Shown: positions 1-7,850 of the stretch, in pieces
How the letters are laid out: every line of letters begins with the position of its first letter
How positions within the stretch are numbered: the first letter of the stretch is position 1
Source: Chromatiaceae bacterium
GTDB lineage: Bacteria; Pseudomonadota; Gammaproteobacteria; Chromatiales; Chromatiaceae
Length of the DNA: 53,113 nucleotides
Assembly (NCBI GenBank): GCA_003562815.1
Contig: PWTO01000247.1
Coordinates: forward strand, 1-53,113
Reading direction: 5' to 3'
Made by a program: the position numbers and the translations under genes
Notes under the pieces: model-generated
Told to the model about the DNA's origin: nothing
The model's database searches: none
The model's input: the letters and a program-made list of their open reading frames with translations, nothing else

Positions 1-2
1 AT

Positions 3-635
3 GTCGAACCAGACCGAAAACTGCCACTAGTGACGACAAAGGACATTCTGTCGGGTGAAGTGAAATGGCGCGGACAAGGTGTCATCAATCCGTTTGTCGA
101 GTCGGGCGGGTTGGTTGATCTCAACGAGTATCCGCGCCTGCGACGCTACCTGGAGGTACGCCGGGACCTGATCGCGGGGCGTCACTGCGCGCAGAAGGCT
201 CCGGCCAACTGGTATCGGACCATTGACCGTATCTCCCCGGGTCTAGCCAGGAGGTCGAAGCTGCTGATCCCGGACATCAAGGGGGAAGCGCATATCGTCT
301 TTGAAGGCGGCAAACTGTATCCCCACCACAACCTCTATTATGTCATCTCCGACGACTGGGATTTACGGGCCTTGCAAGCGGTGCTGCTGTCCGCTGTCAC
401 TCGTCTGTTCGCGGTGACCTATTCGACGAAAATGCGCGGTGGTTTTTTGCGCTTTCAAGCCCAGTACCTACGACGGATTCGCCTTCCGCGCTGGACGGAT
501 GTACCTGAATCTCTTCGCTGTGAGTTGGCCGAGGCGGCTATCAAGCGAGATATACGGGCCTGCAATCGGGTCATGTTTAAGCTCTATGGCCTAAGCCACG
601 AAGAACGATCTGTCCTTGGAGGCAAGGAAGACTAA
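3..635 (+). CDS. C-terminal part of a type II adenine-specific DNA methyltransferase (PaeR7I/XhoI-type modification enzyme), cut by the window edge
   Basis: The reading frame is open from the left edge (frame of base 3) to a TAA at 633-635, so only about 210 C-terminal residues are visible and the GTG at 30 is unlikely to be the true start. No catalytic NPPY motif is present; it would lie upstream. The visible part has the look of a target-recognition/C-terminal domain of N6-adenine methylases (motifs like [18 protein letters not shown] and a basic [18 protein letters not shown] stretch). The stop codon directly abuts the ATG of the restriction gene, which strongly supports a modification-restriction pair. 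By analogy with PaeR7I/XhoI it would protect CTCGAG by adenine methylation. Function is inferred mainly from the neighbour, and the family fit is moderate. Confidence 0.72.
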   Translation, partial: VEPDRKLPLVTTKDILSGEVKWRGQGVINPFVESGGLVDLNEYPRLRRYLEVRRDLIAGRHCAQKAPANWYRTIDRISPGLARRSKLLIPDIKGEAHIVFEGGKLYPHHNLYYVISDDWDLRALQAVLLSAVTRLFAVTYSTKMRGGFLRFQAQYLRRIRLPRWTDVPESLRCELAEAAIKRDIRACNRVMFKLYGLSHEERSVLGGKED

Positions 636-1376
636 ATGGCGCTCGATCTCGTCGATTACGAACAGAAAGCCCGTGAAGCCGTGAAGGCATTTTGGGGTAA
701 CCGCGAAGCGGCAAGGCTGAAACAGATTGAGTCGGGGAGGGCCGATCAGGGTGAACGTGCAGGCGTCACTGCCGGGAAAAACATGGATGGACTCCTGGCC
801 TTGGTACTTGACCTGATCAGGGCTAATGGGCTTGCTCAAGCCGAGATACACCAAAAAAGGGCGATGTTGACCTTACCCGGCTACTTCCGCCCAACGAAGT
901 TGTGGGATCTCTTGGTGCTCTATAAAGGCGAACTGATCGCTGCCATTGAGCTGAAAAGCCATGTAGGCCCGTCGTTCGGTAACAATTTCAACAATCGAAC
1001 TGAGGAAGCCATCGGAATGGCTCATGATCTTTGGATGGCCTTCCGCGAAGAGGCTTTCGGCAAGCAACCGCGCCCCTTTGTCGGGTGGCTGATGATGGTC
1101 GAGGATGCGCCAGGGTCGCGCCGGCCCGTCCGCGACTCATCGCCACACTTCGCTGTATTCGAGGAGTTCAAGGGTGCGTCCTACCTCAAGCGGTACGACT
1201 TGCTATGTCAGCGGTTGGTGCAAGAGCAGCTCTATACAGCGGCCACTGTTATTGTGGCAGAGCGGAGTGCCGTGGACTCTGGAGCGTATTCACAGCTTTC
1301 ACCCATGACTGGAATCAAGTCATTTGTGACGGCATTCGCCGGACATATAGCGGCAGAAGCAGCACGCCTTGACTGA
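636..1376 (+). CDS. Type II restriction endonuclease, PaeR7I/XhoI family
   Basis: This 246-residue protein matches the length of PaeR7I (246 aa) and XhoI. It carries a PD-(D/E)XK-like core: [11 protein letters not shown], then the strand-forming [26 protein letters not shown], where E-x-K (IELKS) would be the metal-binding pair. These enzymes cut CTCGAG in unmodified DNA as part of a two-gene host-protection system. The ATG follows the methylase stop with no gap, so translation is probably coupled. The C terminus ([25 protein letters not shown]) is also typical of the family. The gene ends only 3 bases before an attC-like CGCTAAC, suggesting the pair once sat in or beside an integron cassette. 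Specificity is predicted from family resemblance only. Confidence 0.9.
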   Translation: MALDLVDYEQKAREAVKAFWGNREAARLKQIESGRADQGERAGVTAGKNMDGLLALVLDLIRANGLAQAEIHQKRAMLTLPGYFRPTKLWDLLVLYKGELIAAIELKSHVGPSFGNNFNNRTEEAIGMAHDLWMAFREEAFGKQPRPFVGWLMMVEDAPGSRRPVRDSSPHFAVFEEFKGASYLKRYDLLCQRLVQEQLYTAATVIVAERSAVDSGAYSQLSPMTGIKSFVTAFAGHIAAEAARLD

Positions 1377-1379
1377 TTC

Positions 1380-1411
1380 CGCTAACAAGGCGCTGCACTC
1401 GGACGGCAATT
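1380..1411 (+). repeat. Truncated attC-like site (5' half only)
   Basis: CGCTAAC followed by AAGGCGCTGCACTCGGACGG has the R''-L'' layout of an integron attC site and lies 3 bases after the restriction gene stop, where a cassette attC is expected. No matching 3' half (GTGCAGCG...GTTAGCG) follows; the next bases are an A/G-rich stretch and unrelated sequence. It appears to be a broken recombination site. Confidence 0.5.
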
Positions 1412-1477
1412 CAAAGAATTAAAAAAGGGGGGGGTTGAAATTATTTTCTCAGGCAAAGAATCAACACACGATCAATT

Positions 1478-1542
1478 GCCTAACAATGGCCTTCAGTCCG
1501 ACCGCTCGCTACGCTCAGCGGCGGCTGAGGCTGGCGTTAGGC
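1478..1542 (+). repeat. Complete attC-like integron recombination site
   Basis: A 65-base imperfect palindrome bounded by GCCTAAC (1478-1484) and GTTAGGC (1536-1542), the R''/R' core-site pattern. Inside it, GCCTTCAG (1489-1496) can pair with CTGAGGC (1525-1531), leaving one extrahelical T on one arm. That unpaired base is the feature integrases use to choose the strand in folded attC sites. A further CCGCT/AGCGG pair lies in the centre. No integrase gene is in the window. Confidence 0.7.
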
Positions 1543-1554
1543 ACGGAGTGATAC

Positions 1555-1791
1555 ATGGCAAACATCGAAATACTGGAAGAAGTTTGCTCCGGCGATGACG
1601 GAGATTGGCGCCTATGTTTTCAATGGACACGATACCACTACGAGGATAATGACCCGCAGATGGGGTATAGATTTATCTAGCGTCGCCCTGACGGTAGCTT
1701 ACAAGCAGCGAGAGGGTAGGCACGGATACCTAGCGCCAAAGAGATTCAAGTGAAGCAGGTACGAACGCTTATCCTCAAGTACAAACTCTAG
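1555..1791 (+). pseudogene. Broken small cassette-type hypothetical gene with two in-frame TAG codons
   Basis: An ATG at 1555, 12 bases after the attC-like site, opens a frame of 41 codons ending in TAG at 1678-1680. The same frame continues (RRPDGSLQAARG), hits a second TAG at 1717-1719, and runs on through IPSAKEIQ to a third TAG at 1789-1791. The peptide on both sides of the first two stops reads as one plausible protein (start MANIEILEEVCSGDDGDWRL, later DPQMGYRFI then RRPDGS), so both stops look like point mutations, probably W (TGG) to TAG and Q (CAG) to TAG. From memory this resembles a small uncharacterised protein family often found in integron cassettes. That recollection is unverified. 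Confidence 0.55.
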
Positions 1792-1799
1792 GAGTAGCG

Positions 1800-2012
1800 A
1801 TGACACCCAAATACGAGATAGTTATATACTGGAGCGACGAAGATAGCGCGTTCCTAGCCGAGGTTCCGGAGTTGCCGGGTTGTATGGCTGACGGCTCATC
1901 CTACCAGGAGGCCCTAAGGAACGCCGAGGTGATCATCAGCGAATGGCTCGAAACCGCGCAAGAACTCGGGCGCCCTATTCCAGAACCACGCGGAAAATTG
2001 ATGTATGCCTAA
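1800..2012 (+). CDS. HicB-family antitoxin-like protein (orphan)
   Basis: A 70-residue protein with the HicB partial RNase H-like fold signature: an IVIYWSDEDSAFLAEVPELPGC strand-turn-strand followed by the helix SYQEALRNAEVIISEWLETA. HicB proteins normally neutralise the HicA mRNA interferase and repress the hicAB operon. No hicA is adjacent: upstream is a broken cassette gene and downstream a HAD phosphatase. The short form also lacks a C-terminal DNA-binding domain, so it may be a stand-alone HicB-like protein. AGGAG lies just upstream (1790-1794). Its TAA stop is embedded in GCCTAAC (2007-2013), the typical position of a cassette stop codon inside attC. Confidence 0.8.
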   Translation: MTPKYEIVIYWSDEDSAFLAEVPELPGCMADGSSYQEALRNAEVIISEWLETAQELGRPIPEPRGKLMYA

Positions 2013-2036
2013 CCGGCGCTGCGGCGCTCACTTGGA
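2007..2036 (+). repeat. attC-like 5' half-site overlapping the hicB stop
   Basis: GCCTAAC followed by CGGCGCTGCGGCGCTCACTTGG has the R''-L'' layout of an attC site and contains the hicB stop codon. The expected 3' half ending in GTTAGGC is absent before the next gene starts at 2056. This looks like the right-hand edge of a decayed cassette array. Confidence 0.45.
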
Positions 2037-2055
2037 TCAGAATGGAGACACCACG

Positions 2056-2883
2056 ATGCGAATGCTTGCCACCGACCTTGATCGAACCTTGCTACCCAAC
2101 GGCAGTTGGCCTGCGGACCCGGGCGCCATCGAGCTGTTCAACGACCTCACCGAACGCCAAGGCATCTTCGTCGTCTACGTGACCGGCCGCAATCTGCGCC
2201 TGGCCGAGGAGGCGATCCGCGAGTTCGGCATCCGCCATCCGAAGGTGTTGATCGGCGATGTCGGCACCTCGATCCGCCGCTTCGAGGACGGTCAGTGGCA
2301 GATCGATCAGGCCTGGATCGAGCACGTCAAGCAGGTCTGCCCGCGTTGGGATGCGGCGGCGGTGCGCGAAACGGTTGTTGGCATCGACGGGCTGCGCGAG
2401 CAGGAGGCCGAGCATCTGAATCCGTTCAAGCAGAGCTACTACGTCGATCATGCGAACAAGGACGCGGTCATGGCGCAGGTCACCGAGCGCACCCAGAACC
2501 GCTTCGATGAGGTCGCGATCTACAGCTTCGACTCGCAAAGTGGCGATGGTCTACTGGATTTCCTGCCCAAGGCGGCCACCAAGCAGACCGCGCTCGAATT
2601 CCTCGCCGAGCAGATGGGCGTCGATAAGCAGGCGGTGGTGTTCTGCGGCGACAGTGGCAACGACATCTTCCCGCTCACCGCAGGCTTCTCGGGCGTGCTG
2701 GTGCGCAACGCCGATGAGCAGCTGGTCGAGAAGGTGCGCGAAGCGATGGCCGACAACCCGAGCCTGCGCGCCTATTTCGCCAAGGGCGGCTTCAAGGGGC
2801 TGAGTGGCTACTACACCAGCGGTGTGCTCGAAGGCGCACACCATTACGGGCTGTTAACGGACCCCGAATCAGTATCGGGATAA
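2056..2883 (+). CDS. HAD-IIB hydrolase, sucrose-6-phosphate phosphatase-like
   Basis: A 275-residue Cof-type (IIB) HAD phosphatase. Visible motifs are DLDRTLLP near the N terminus (nucleophile D and acid D), YVTGRN (motif II T), a basic motif III region, and [13 protein letters not shown] (motif IV, metal-binding D residues). [15 protein letters not shown] and [21 protein letters not shown] resemble sucrose-phosphate phosphatases, which remove phosphate from sucrose 6-phosphate made by a synthase. No synthase gene is in the window, so the sugar phosphate substrate is inferred. The ATG at 2056 is preferred over upstream in-frame starts because it has GGAGA 7 bases upstream and begins at the first HAD strand. 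The last 40 bases overlap the 3' end of convergent galE. Confidence 0.8.
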   Translation: MRMLATDLDRTLLPNGSWPADPGAIELFNDLTERQGIFVVYVTGRNLRLAEEAIREFGIRHPKVLIGDVGTSIRRFEDGQWQIDQAWIEHVKQVCPRWDAAAVRETVVGIDGLREQEAEHLNPFKQSYYVDHANKDAVMAQVTERTQNRFDEVAIYSFDSQSGDGLLDFLPKAATKQTALEFLAEQMGVDKQAVVFCGDSGNDIFPLTAGFSGVLVRNADEQLVEKVREAMADNPSLRAYFAKGGFKGLSGYYTSGVLEGAHHYGLLTDPESVSG

Positions 2884-3884
2884 CCATCTGGATTCTGATG
2901 CTGCCACCGCCAGGCATCGTTGACCATGTGTTCGAGACCGCGCTCGGCCTGCCAGCCGAGCAGTGCGCGCGCTTGGGTCGGATCGGCATAGCAGGCGGCG
3001 ATATCGCCGGGCCGCCGCCCGACGATCCGATACGGCACCGACCGACCGCTTGCGGTCTCGAACGCGCGCACCATCTCGAGCACGCTGTAGCCCTGCCCGG
3101 TGCCGAGATTACAGGTCAGCAGCCCGGGCGCATCGCGCAGCCGCTCCAGCGCCGCGAGGTGACCGAGCGCCAGATCGACCACATGGATGTAGTCGCGCAC
3201 TCCAGTTCCGTCTGGGGTGGGATAGTCATCGCCGAAGACCTGCAGCGCTTCGCACTTGCCGACCGCAACCTGGCCGATGAACGGCATCAGATTGTTCGGA
3301 ATGCCGTTCGGGTCCTCACCGATGCGACCGCTCGCGTGCGCGCCGACCGGGTTGAAATAGCGCAGTAGCGCGATGTCCCAACCCGGATCGGCGCGCTGCA
3401 GATCGCGCAGGATCTCTTCGATGAAGAGCTTGGTGCGGCCATAGGGGTTAGTCGCCGAGAGCGGGAAATCTTCGCGGATCGGCACCGTCGCCGGCTCACC
3501 ATAGACCGTGGCCGAAGAGCTGAACACCAGCCGCTTGACGCCCGCTTTGCCCATCGCCCGACACAGCGCCAGCGTGCCGCCGATGTTGTTGTCGTAGTAT
3601 TCGAGCGGGATCGCGCTCGACTCACCCACGGCTTTAAGGCCGGCGAAATGGATGACGGCATCGAACGCGTGCGCTGAGAACAGGGCCTCCAGCGCCTCTT
3701 GGTCGCGTAGATCGGCGCGCACGAAGTCCAGCGACCGGGCGCTGATCTCGCGCACCCGTTGCAGCGACTCAGGCTTGCTATTGCTGAGGTTGTCGACCAC
3801 GACCAGCTCATGCCCGGCGGCCAGCAGTTCGACACAGGTATGGCTGCCGATATAGCCCGCCCCGCCGGTGATCAGTACCTTCAT
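2844..3884 (-). CDS. galE: UDP-glucose 4-epimerase
   Basis: A 346-residue extended short-chain dehydrogenase that interconverts UDP-glucose and UDP-galactose, supplying galactose for exopolysaccharide and LPS. The Rossmann motif TGGAGYIG is at the N terminus, the catalytic YGRTK (Y-x3-K) follows SATVYGEPA, and [12 protein letters not shown] and [10 protein letters not shown] are classic GalE motifs. Length is usual (about 340). A good Shine-Dalgarno (GGAGGAA, minus strand) lies a few bases upstream of the ATG. Its 3' end runs 40 bases into the convergent HAD gene. An IS200/IS605-like remnant starts right at its ribosome binding site. Confidence 0.95.
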   Translation of the reverse strand: MKVLITGGAGYIGSHTCVELLAAGHELVVVDNLSNSKPESLQRVREISARSLDFVRADLRDQEALEALFSAHAFDAVIHFAGLKAVGESSAIPLEYYDNNIGGTLALCRAMGKAGVKRLVFSSSATVYGEPATVPIREDFPLSATNPYGRTKLFIEEILRDLQRADPGWDIALLRYFNPVGAHASGRIGEDPNGIPNNLMPFIGQVAVGKCEALQVFGDDYPTPDGTGVRDYIHVVDLALGHLAALERLRDAPGLLTCNLGTGQGYSVLEMVRAFETASGRSVPYRIVGRRPGDIAACYADPTQARALLGWQAERGLEHMVNDAWRWQHQNPDGYPDTDSGSVNSP

Positions 3885-3887
3885 CAG

Positions 3888-4180
3888 TTCCTCCGCGAGA
3901 AACCCCGCCCTTCAGGGCAGGGAGGGATAGCGGCTACGGCCTCGCAGCCACCAGAAAAAAGTGCCGGCTTTCCACCGGCAGGGTCCTGAGGCTCTGCCCC
4001 GTAAAAGGCCTCGTGACGGCGCCTTGCGGCGCGTTCCCCTCGCCACTGTGGGCAACCGGCTCCCGCCTGACGGCGGCGATCAGAACCTTCGACACTTTGC
4101 CTTTCGTCAGCATGATCCTGACCTTAACGACCTGTTGCACACGTCGCCCCTTTCGATTTCCTCCGCCCTTCAGGGCGGGG
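3888..4180 (-). mobile_element. IS200/IS605-like remnant or palindrome-flanked miniature element
   Basis: Two hairpins sharing the loop region GCCCTTCAGGGC lie about 260 bases apart, at 3903-3922 (imperfect) and 4163-4178 (perfect CCGCCC/GGGCGG stem). Subterminal hairpins of this kind mark the ends of IS200/IS605 elements. A 68-codon minus-strand frame (3934-4140) between them ends just inside the left hairpin, where a tnpB would end. It could be a fused start and tail of TnpB after an internal deletion, but I could not confirm that homology. The 9-base direct repeat TTCCTCCGC occurs at 3888-3896 and 4158-4166. A second internal hairpin (TGCCGG...CCGGCA) is near 3962-3980. There is no intact transposase. 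Confidence 0.5.
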
Positions 4181-4616
4181 TCGTTGACGGTAGCCGCAAC
4201 CGGACACGCAGTTGTCTCAGCCGATCCGGCGCGATCGCCTCCTCGGTCAGGGTCATCTGCGGATAGCGCAGCCAGCCGACCCGAAAGTGCAGGATCACCA
4301 GGCGCACCGTGATGAGCGTGCTCGGCAGCAGCACCGCCTCGCGTTGGTCGCCATTCCGAAAGTTGAGCCGCCAGCCCTGTTCAGACCAGATCGCCTCGCG
4401 CAGCGACCAGGGCGCCAGCCCCAGCACCTGCGCCCAGAGGCCATAGCCGAAGCTGAGCGCGACCAGCAGCAGCAACAGCACACGCGACACACGCTCAAGC
4501 GGGATCAGCAGCAAGACCGCTGCCGCGAGCAGGTGCGTTCCCAGCAGCAGCAGCCCTAGCCAGCGCGAGCGACGCGGCTGCAATCGCAGCGGTGGCCGAC
4601 GCCGATGATCGTTCAT
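4170..4616 (-). CDS. YgfX/CptA-like small inner-membrane protein
   Basis: About 148 residues with an arginine-rich N terminus, then two closely spaced transmembrane segments (LGLLLLGTHLLAAAVLLLI and VLLLLLVALSFGYGLWAQVL), followed by a beta-rich domain ending IAPDRLRQLRVRLRL. This is the layout of the YgfX family. In E. coli the relative is a membrane protein encoded with SdhE, but no sdhE is here, so its role is unknown. The ATG overlaps the mgtE stop by 4 bases (ATGA), implying coupled translation. The stop codon lies in the hairpin of the adjoining mobile-element remnant, so the last residues (PSTTPP) are probably supplied by inserted DNA. Confidence 0.7.
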   Translation of the reverse strand: MNDHRRRPPLRLQPRRSRWLGLLLLGTHLLAAAVLLLIPLERVSRVLLLLLVALSFGYGLWAQVLGLAPWSLREAIWSEQGWRLNFRNGDQREAVLLPSTLITVRLVILHFRVGWLRYPQMTLTEEAIAPDRLRQLRVRLRLPSTTPP

Positions 4617-6034
4617 AGATAGAACAGCATCATCAGCAGGAAGAACAGCGCCACGGAAATAATATCGTTGCCGGTGGTGATGAACACACCGGTGGCCATC
4701 GCCGGATCGATGCCGATCCGATCGAGCAAGATCGGGATGCTGGCGCCCACGGTCACCGCGACCACGATCACCGACAGCAACGACAGCCCAGCGGTCAAGG
4801 CGAGGATGAGCGGATGCTGCACCTCGATAAACTGCGTCACCAACAACACCAAGGCGATCAGGACCGAGGCCGCGATGAGGCCATTGGCCACCCCCGCGAT
4901 CAGCTCCTTGCCGAGGCGCCAACCGAGATCGGCAAAGGTGACGGTCCCGGTTGATAGGCCCTGCACCGCGACGGTCGCGGCCTGGATGCCGGCATTACCG
5001 GCCATCGACATCACGATCGGGATGAAGCTGGCCAGGATCGCCGCCTTCGCCAGCTGGTCCTCGAAGGCGCCGACCACCGCGGCAGACAGACTGGCCCCGG
5101 CCAAGCCCACCAGCAGCCAGGGGATACGCCCGCGAATGATGCGACGAATCGGCTGATCGGGGCGCGAATCGGCCGGCAGTCCGGACATCAGGTTCAGGTC
5201 TTCCTCCGCCTCCTCGAGCAACACGCGCCGCAACTGCTTGGGCGTGATGCGACCGATCAGGCGCCCGTCGCGATCGACCACTGGCACCACCGACAGCTCA
5301 TAGCGATCGGCGAAGCGGGCCACCGCCTCCTGATCCGTCTCCGGGCCGACAGCGACAAAGTCGGTCTGCATGATCGCCGCAATCGGGGTCTCCTGCGGCG
5401 CCAGCAGCAGATCGCGCAGGCGCACATAACCCACCGGGCGTTGTTCGGCATCGACCACGTTCACCGCATAGAGCTTTTCGATCGCCTCGGCATGGGCGCG
5501 AATGTCGGCGGTGACCTGACCCACGCTCCAATCGACCGGCACGGCGACAAACTTGCGGCTCATGATGCTGCCGGCGGATTCCTCGCCGTAGCCGCGCAGC
5601 GCTTCGATCGTCTCGCGTTCCTGCAATCGCGGCAGCACCTGCTCGGCGACCTCGTGCGGGAGATCATCCAGCGCATCGGCAGCCTCTTCGGGCTCGAAGC
5701 CATCGAGCACATCGATCAGTCGCTGCACCGCGACATCATCGAGCAAGGCCGCCCGGAACGACGGATTCAGCTCGGCGATGATGCGCAGCTGCGGCTGATC
5801 CAGCCAGCTGGTCAGCTTGCGCGCGCGCTTTAGGGGCAGGCGCACGAACAGCGACACCATGCTTGGCGGCGGCATCCGGCGCACGGCTTTGAGCACGGTC
5901 TCGCGCGCGTCAGCCTTGATCAGCCGCGCGAATTCATCGACCACGGCCCGATTCGGCTCGCTCAAGTCCTCACTGACCGCCTTGTTGATATCGGCATGCC
6001 AGATCAGCGGAATCTGTGGTTGTTTGGCTTTCAT
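4613..6034 (-). CDS. mgtE: Magnesium transporter MgtE
   Basis: A 473-residue member of the MgtE Mg2+ channel family. Order: N-terminal superhelical MgtE domain (MPPPSMVSLFVRLPLKRARKL, the EAADALDDLPHEVAEQVLPRL repeats), two CBS domains starting near SIMSRKFVAVP and IMQTDFVAVGP, the plug-helix region, and five C-terminal membrane segments with PIVMSMAGNAGIQAAT and the ion-site motif VGASIPILLDRIGIDPAMATG. It sits in the inner membrane, and cytoplasmic Mg2+ gates it through the N and CBS domains. The ATG at 6034 is chosen over the much longer frame running into rsmF because homology begins there. Mg supply is relevant to bacteriochlorophyll synthesis, though the nearby location may be coincidence. 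Confidence 0.94.
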   Translation of the reverse strand: MKAKQPQIPLIWHADINKAVSEDLSEPNRAVVDEFARLIKADARETVLKAVRRMPPPSMVSLFVRLPLKRARKLTSWLDQPQLRIIAELNPSFRAALLDDVAVQRLIDVLDGFEPEEAADALDDLPHEVAEQVLPRLQERETIEALRGYGEESAGSIMSRKFVAVPVDWSVGQVTADIRAHAEAIEKLYAVNVVDAEQRPVGYVRLRDLLLAPQETPIAAIMQTDFVAVGPETDQEAVARFADRYELSVVPVVDRDGRLIGRITPKQLRRVLLEEAEEDLNLMSGLPADSRPDQPIRRIIRGRIPWLLVGLAGASLSAAVVGAFEDQLAKAAILASFIPIVMSMAGNAGIQAATVAVQGLSTGTVTFADLGWRLGKELIAGVANGLIAASVLIALVLLVTQFIEVQHPLILALTAGLSLLSVIVVAVTVGASIPILLDRIGIDPAMATGVFITTGNDIISVALFFLLMMLFYL

Positions 6035-6047
6035 CGTCCCTGCGCCC

Positions 6048-7802
6048 TTAGGCCCCAGCCGTGCAACCGCTCCAGCGGCTTGGAAACAGGCTCTCCAGAT
6101 CGCCAGAGCGATGCAGCACCGCAACCCCGAGCGTGAAGCCCCGATGGCGCACCAGGATCTGACCAGGACGACAATCAGCGATCTGCGCGGGGTCCGGGCG
6201 CAGCAGCTCGCGGTGCAGATAGCGCTCGCGCTGCGCGCTGTCCAGTTCCAGGGTCTGACGGGTTGCCGTCGAGCCGAGCAGCAGCGCCGCGCCGGTGGTG
6301 AGCTTGGGCGGGCGAATGTTGGTGCGATAGGCGAACAGACCACTGCCCTGCGGCGACGGCGCGGCGGGTGGCCGATGATCGGCGGCCACCAAATGCAGGC
6401 CGCGGCGGGTCTGGCGATGGAAACGGCAGTCAGCCAGTGCCGATGCCGGCAACCCGTAATGGTCGCATAGCGGCTGCAGCCAACCCGCATCGTCGGCCTC
6501 GAGCTGGAGCGGGTGCTGAGGCCAGGCTGGCTCGGCATCGCCCACGCCCGGCGCCCGCGCGGATTTCTGCAGCACGGCGACAAAAAAGCCGCCGGTATCA
6601 TTCGCATGCGGCCAGACGCGCAGGCAGCGCGCGAGGCTCGAATCGAGCTGACGGCCGTGCCAGTGCGTCACACCAGCGCCCGTGATCAGGCCCGGCACCT
6701 CGCAGGGCAATAGCTCCAGATGGCCATTCTGCTCATCGAGGATCTCGGCGACGATCAGCTCGTTCTCCTCCGGCGCGAAGGTGCAGGTCGAATAGACGAT
6801 GCGTCCACCGGGCCGGCACAACTGCACCGCCTTGCGCAGCAGCGCACGTTGGCGCCCCGCCATGCGCCGCGAGCGCTCGGGGCCGATGCCGGCGTGCGCG
6901 CGAGCGAGATGGCTGCGAGCGAGATCGCCCCGCACGAGATCAGCGTCTCCATCATGTTCGCGACCAGGGCGCCCACTGCGATCGCTTTGAGCGCCACGCT
7001 GGACCAAGCTCGGGTTGCGCCGTAGCGTGCCCTCGCTCGAACAGGGGGCATCGACCAGGATACGGTCGAAGGCGCCGGCTGCGGCCGGATAGTTGCCACC
7101 GTCGCAGCGCGTGGTGCTGCAGTTCAGCACCCCGAGCCGATCCAGGTTGCCCTGCAGCGCAGCGATGCGCTCGGCGGCGAAATCATTGGCGAGCAAGGTA
7201 CCGCGATTCCCCAGCGCCAGCGCCAACTGCGCGGTCTTGCCGCCGGGCGCCGCGCAGAGGTCGAGCACACGCTGACCCGGGCGAACATCCAACAGCATCG
7301 CCGGCAACTGTGAAACCGCCTCCTGCGCATGCGCCAGGCCAGCGCAGTACCACCAGCGCTGGCCGGCCTTGAAGCCCGGCGGCAGGCGCAGCGCGAGTGG
7401 ACTCGCGGCAGCACCGAAGGGAGCCACAGTAGACCGGCCTGCGCTGGGCGCGACCAGCGCCTGTGCGGCATCGGTGTCGAGCGCGAACAGCGCTGATGCA
7501 ACCGACGACCACCAGGGATTCAACCAAGGCACCGGCTCGGCGCTGACGCCTTCCTCGGCGATCAGCGCGCGTAACTGTTGCCCGTCGATACGCAGTGGGT
7601 TGGCCCAGATCCAAGTCGGCAGCGGTCGCATCAGGGTGGCGACGAACGCATCCCAATCGTCAACCTGCCGATCGAACAGGCCACGGTAGCGGCCGAGCGC
7701 GGCCTCGAGATCAGCACGAATCGTCGATGAGGGATTCAGCACGACAGACAATACCTGGGCGGAGGCGGGCCGCACTTGCAGCAGCGGGGCAATTCGCCGC
7801 AT
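6048..7802 (-). CDS. rsmF: RsmF-like rRNA/tRNA cytosine-C5 methyltransferase (NOL1/NOP2/Sun) with an internal insertion
   Basis: An SAM-dependent RNA m5C methylase of about 584 residues. N-terminal helical part, then the SAM site VLDLCAAPGGKT, motif IV LVDAPCSSEGT (C of DAPC), and motif VI VYSTCTFAPEENE with the nucleophilic TC cysteine. The C terminus carries the RsmF-type RNA-binding extension (GFTLGVAVL). Between the RNPSLV segment and RRMAGRQRALL lies about 40 extra residues (bases about 6873-6992), rich in D/R/H/L with an ADLVR-GDLAR-SHLAR periodicity. The ATG at 7802 is chosen; a TTG at 7826 is an alternative. It is divergent from argE, 48 bases apart. The exact RNA target cannot be told from sequence. 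Confidence 0.85.
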   Translation of the reverse strand: MRRIAPLLQVRPASAQVLSVVLNPSSTIRADLEAALGRYRGLFDRQVDDWDAFVATLMRPLPTWIWANPLRIDGQQLRALIAEEGVSAEPVPWLNPWWSSVASALFALDTDAAQALVAPSAGRSTVAPFGAAASPLALRLPPGFKAGQRWWYCAGLAHAQEAVSQLPAMLLDVRPGQRVLDLCAAPGGKTAQLALALGNRGTLLANDFAAERIAALQGNLDRLGVLNCSTTRCDGGNYPAAAGAFDRILVDAPCSSEGTLRRNPSLVQRGAQSDRSGRPGREHDGDADLVRGDLARSHLARAHAGIGPERSRRMAGRQRALLRKAVQLCRPGGRIVYSTCTFAPEENELIVAEILDEQNGHLELLPCEVPGLITGAGVTHWHGRQLDSSLARCLRVWPHANDTGGFFVAVLQKSARAPGVGDAEPAWPQHPLQLEADDAGWLQPLCDHYGLPASALADCRFHRQTRRGLHLVAADHRPPAAPSPQGSGLFAYRTNIRPPKLTTGAALLLGSTATRQTLELDSAQRERYLHRELLRPDPAQIADCRPGQILVRHRGFTLGVAVLHRSGDLESLFPSRWSGCTAGA

Positions 7803-7850
7803 CTTACCGGCATCGGGATGGCACAACCATCCAGCCGTTAGGAGTCGTCC

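Noticed and set aside
6035-6607. Extension of mgtE by about 190 codons
   Set aside because: The added region is antisense-like sequence within rsmF, rich in Arg, and MgtE proteins start at the ATG at 6034.
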